This document shows positions 15,465 to 15,483 of a stretch of DNA of 15,483 nt, piece after piece. The position numbers and the translations under genes were made by a program. This stretch comes from an uncultured Oceanospirillaceae bacterium (GTDB taxonomy: Bacteria; Pseudomonadota; Gammaproteobacteria; Pseudomonadales; Oceanobacteraceae): contig CALJVD010000089.1 in assembly GCA_937974825.1 (NCBI GenBank), positions 1-15,483 of the forward strand, in the 5' to 3' direction. The notes under the pieces are model-generated. The model worked only from the letters and a program-made list of their open reading frames with translations, did no database searches and had not been told where the DNA came from. The number at the start of each line of letters is the position of its first letter. Positions within the stretch are counted from its first letter, which is position 1.

Positions 15465-15483
15465 GTGGCTGGGAGCTGGGAGC

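Noticed and set aside
15465..15483. Repeated GCTGGGAGC bases at the right edge as a repeat element
   Set aside because: Only 19 bases remain, too few to tell a hairpin, repeat or pheT leader apart.

Overview
The window looks like a chromosomal segment of a marine, Oceanospirillales-like gammaproteobacterium of moderate to low GC. The reasons are a thrS-infC-rpmI-rplT-pheS translation cluster whose proteins resemble the Pseudomonas and marine gammaproteobacterial versions, a NhaB Na+/H+ antiporter, and a cytochrome c dependent nitric oxide reductase cluster. I cannot name the genus from sequence alone.

Left part (1-8784): a nitric oxide and nitrate response block. On the minus strand runs norQ-norC-norB-norD (4533 down to 1; norD runs off the left edge). 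Upstream of it, on the same strand, is a NarX-type sensor kinase gene (6607-4865) with its own terminator. Divergent from narX are nnrS (6784-7995) and a NarL-type response regulator gene (8071-8727). The two halves of the two-component pair therefore flank nnrS and sit beside the nor operon. The regulator keeps the DNA-reading residues of E. coli NarL. Two near-consensus NarL 7-2-7 palindromes lie where such a circuit would need them: 4621-4636 upstream of norQ, and 6653-6668 in the narX/nnrS divergent region. I infer a compact circuit in which NarX-NarL directly controls NO reduction (NorCB with the NorQ/NorD activation pair) and the NO-stress membrane protein NnrS.

Middle (8743-11087): an 18-bp perfect inverted repeat ends narL and nhaB convergently. 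It is followed by nhaB (minus strand) and, divergently, a DJ-1/YajL-family gene (plus strand) with its own terminator.

Right part (11086-15464): thrS, infC, rpmI, rplT and pheS, all on the plus strand. The thrS leader holds a hairpin with a 7-bp stem and a 7-nt loop that reads as a tRNA-Thr anticodon arm (U33, CGU, A37). This is the layout of the autoregulatory operator known from E. coli thrS. infC starts at an AUC codon overlapping the thrS stop by one base, consistent with IF3 autoregulation. The infC-rpmI and rplT-pheS gaps hold hairpins that could serve L20 control and attenuation, respectively; no pheM-like leader peptide is visible. No mobile elements, CRISPR arrays, tRNA or rRNA genes were seen.
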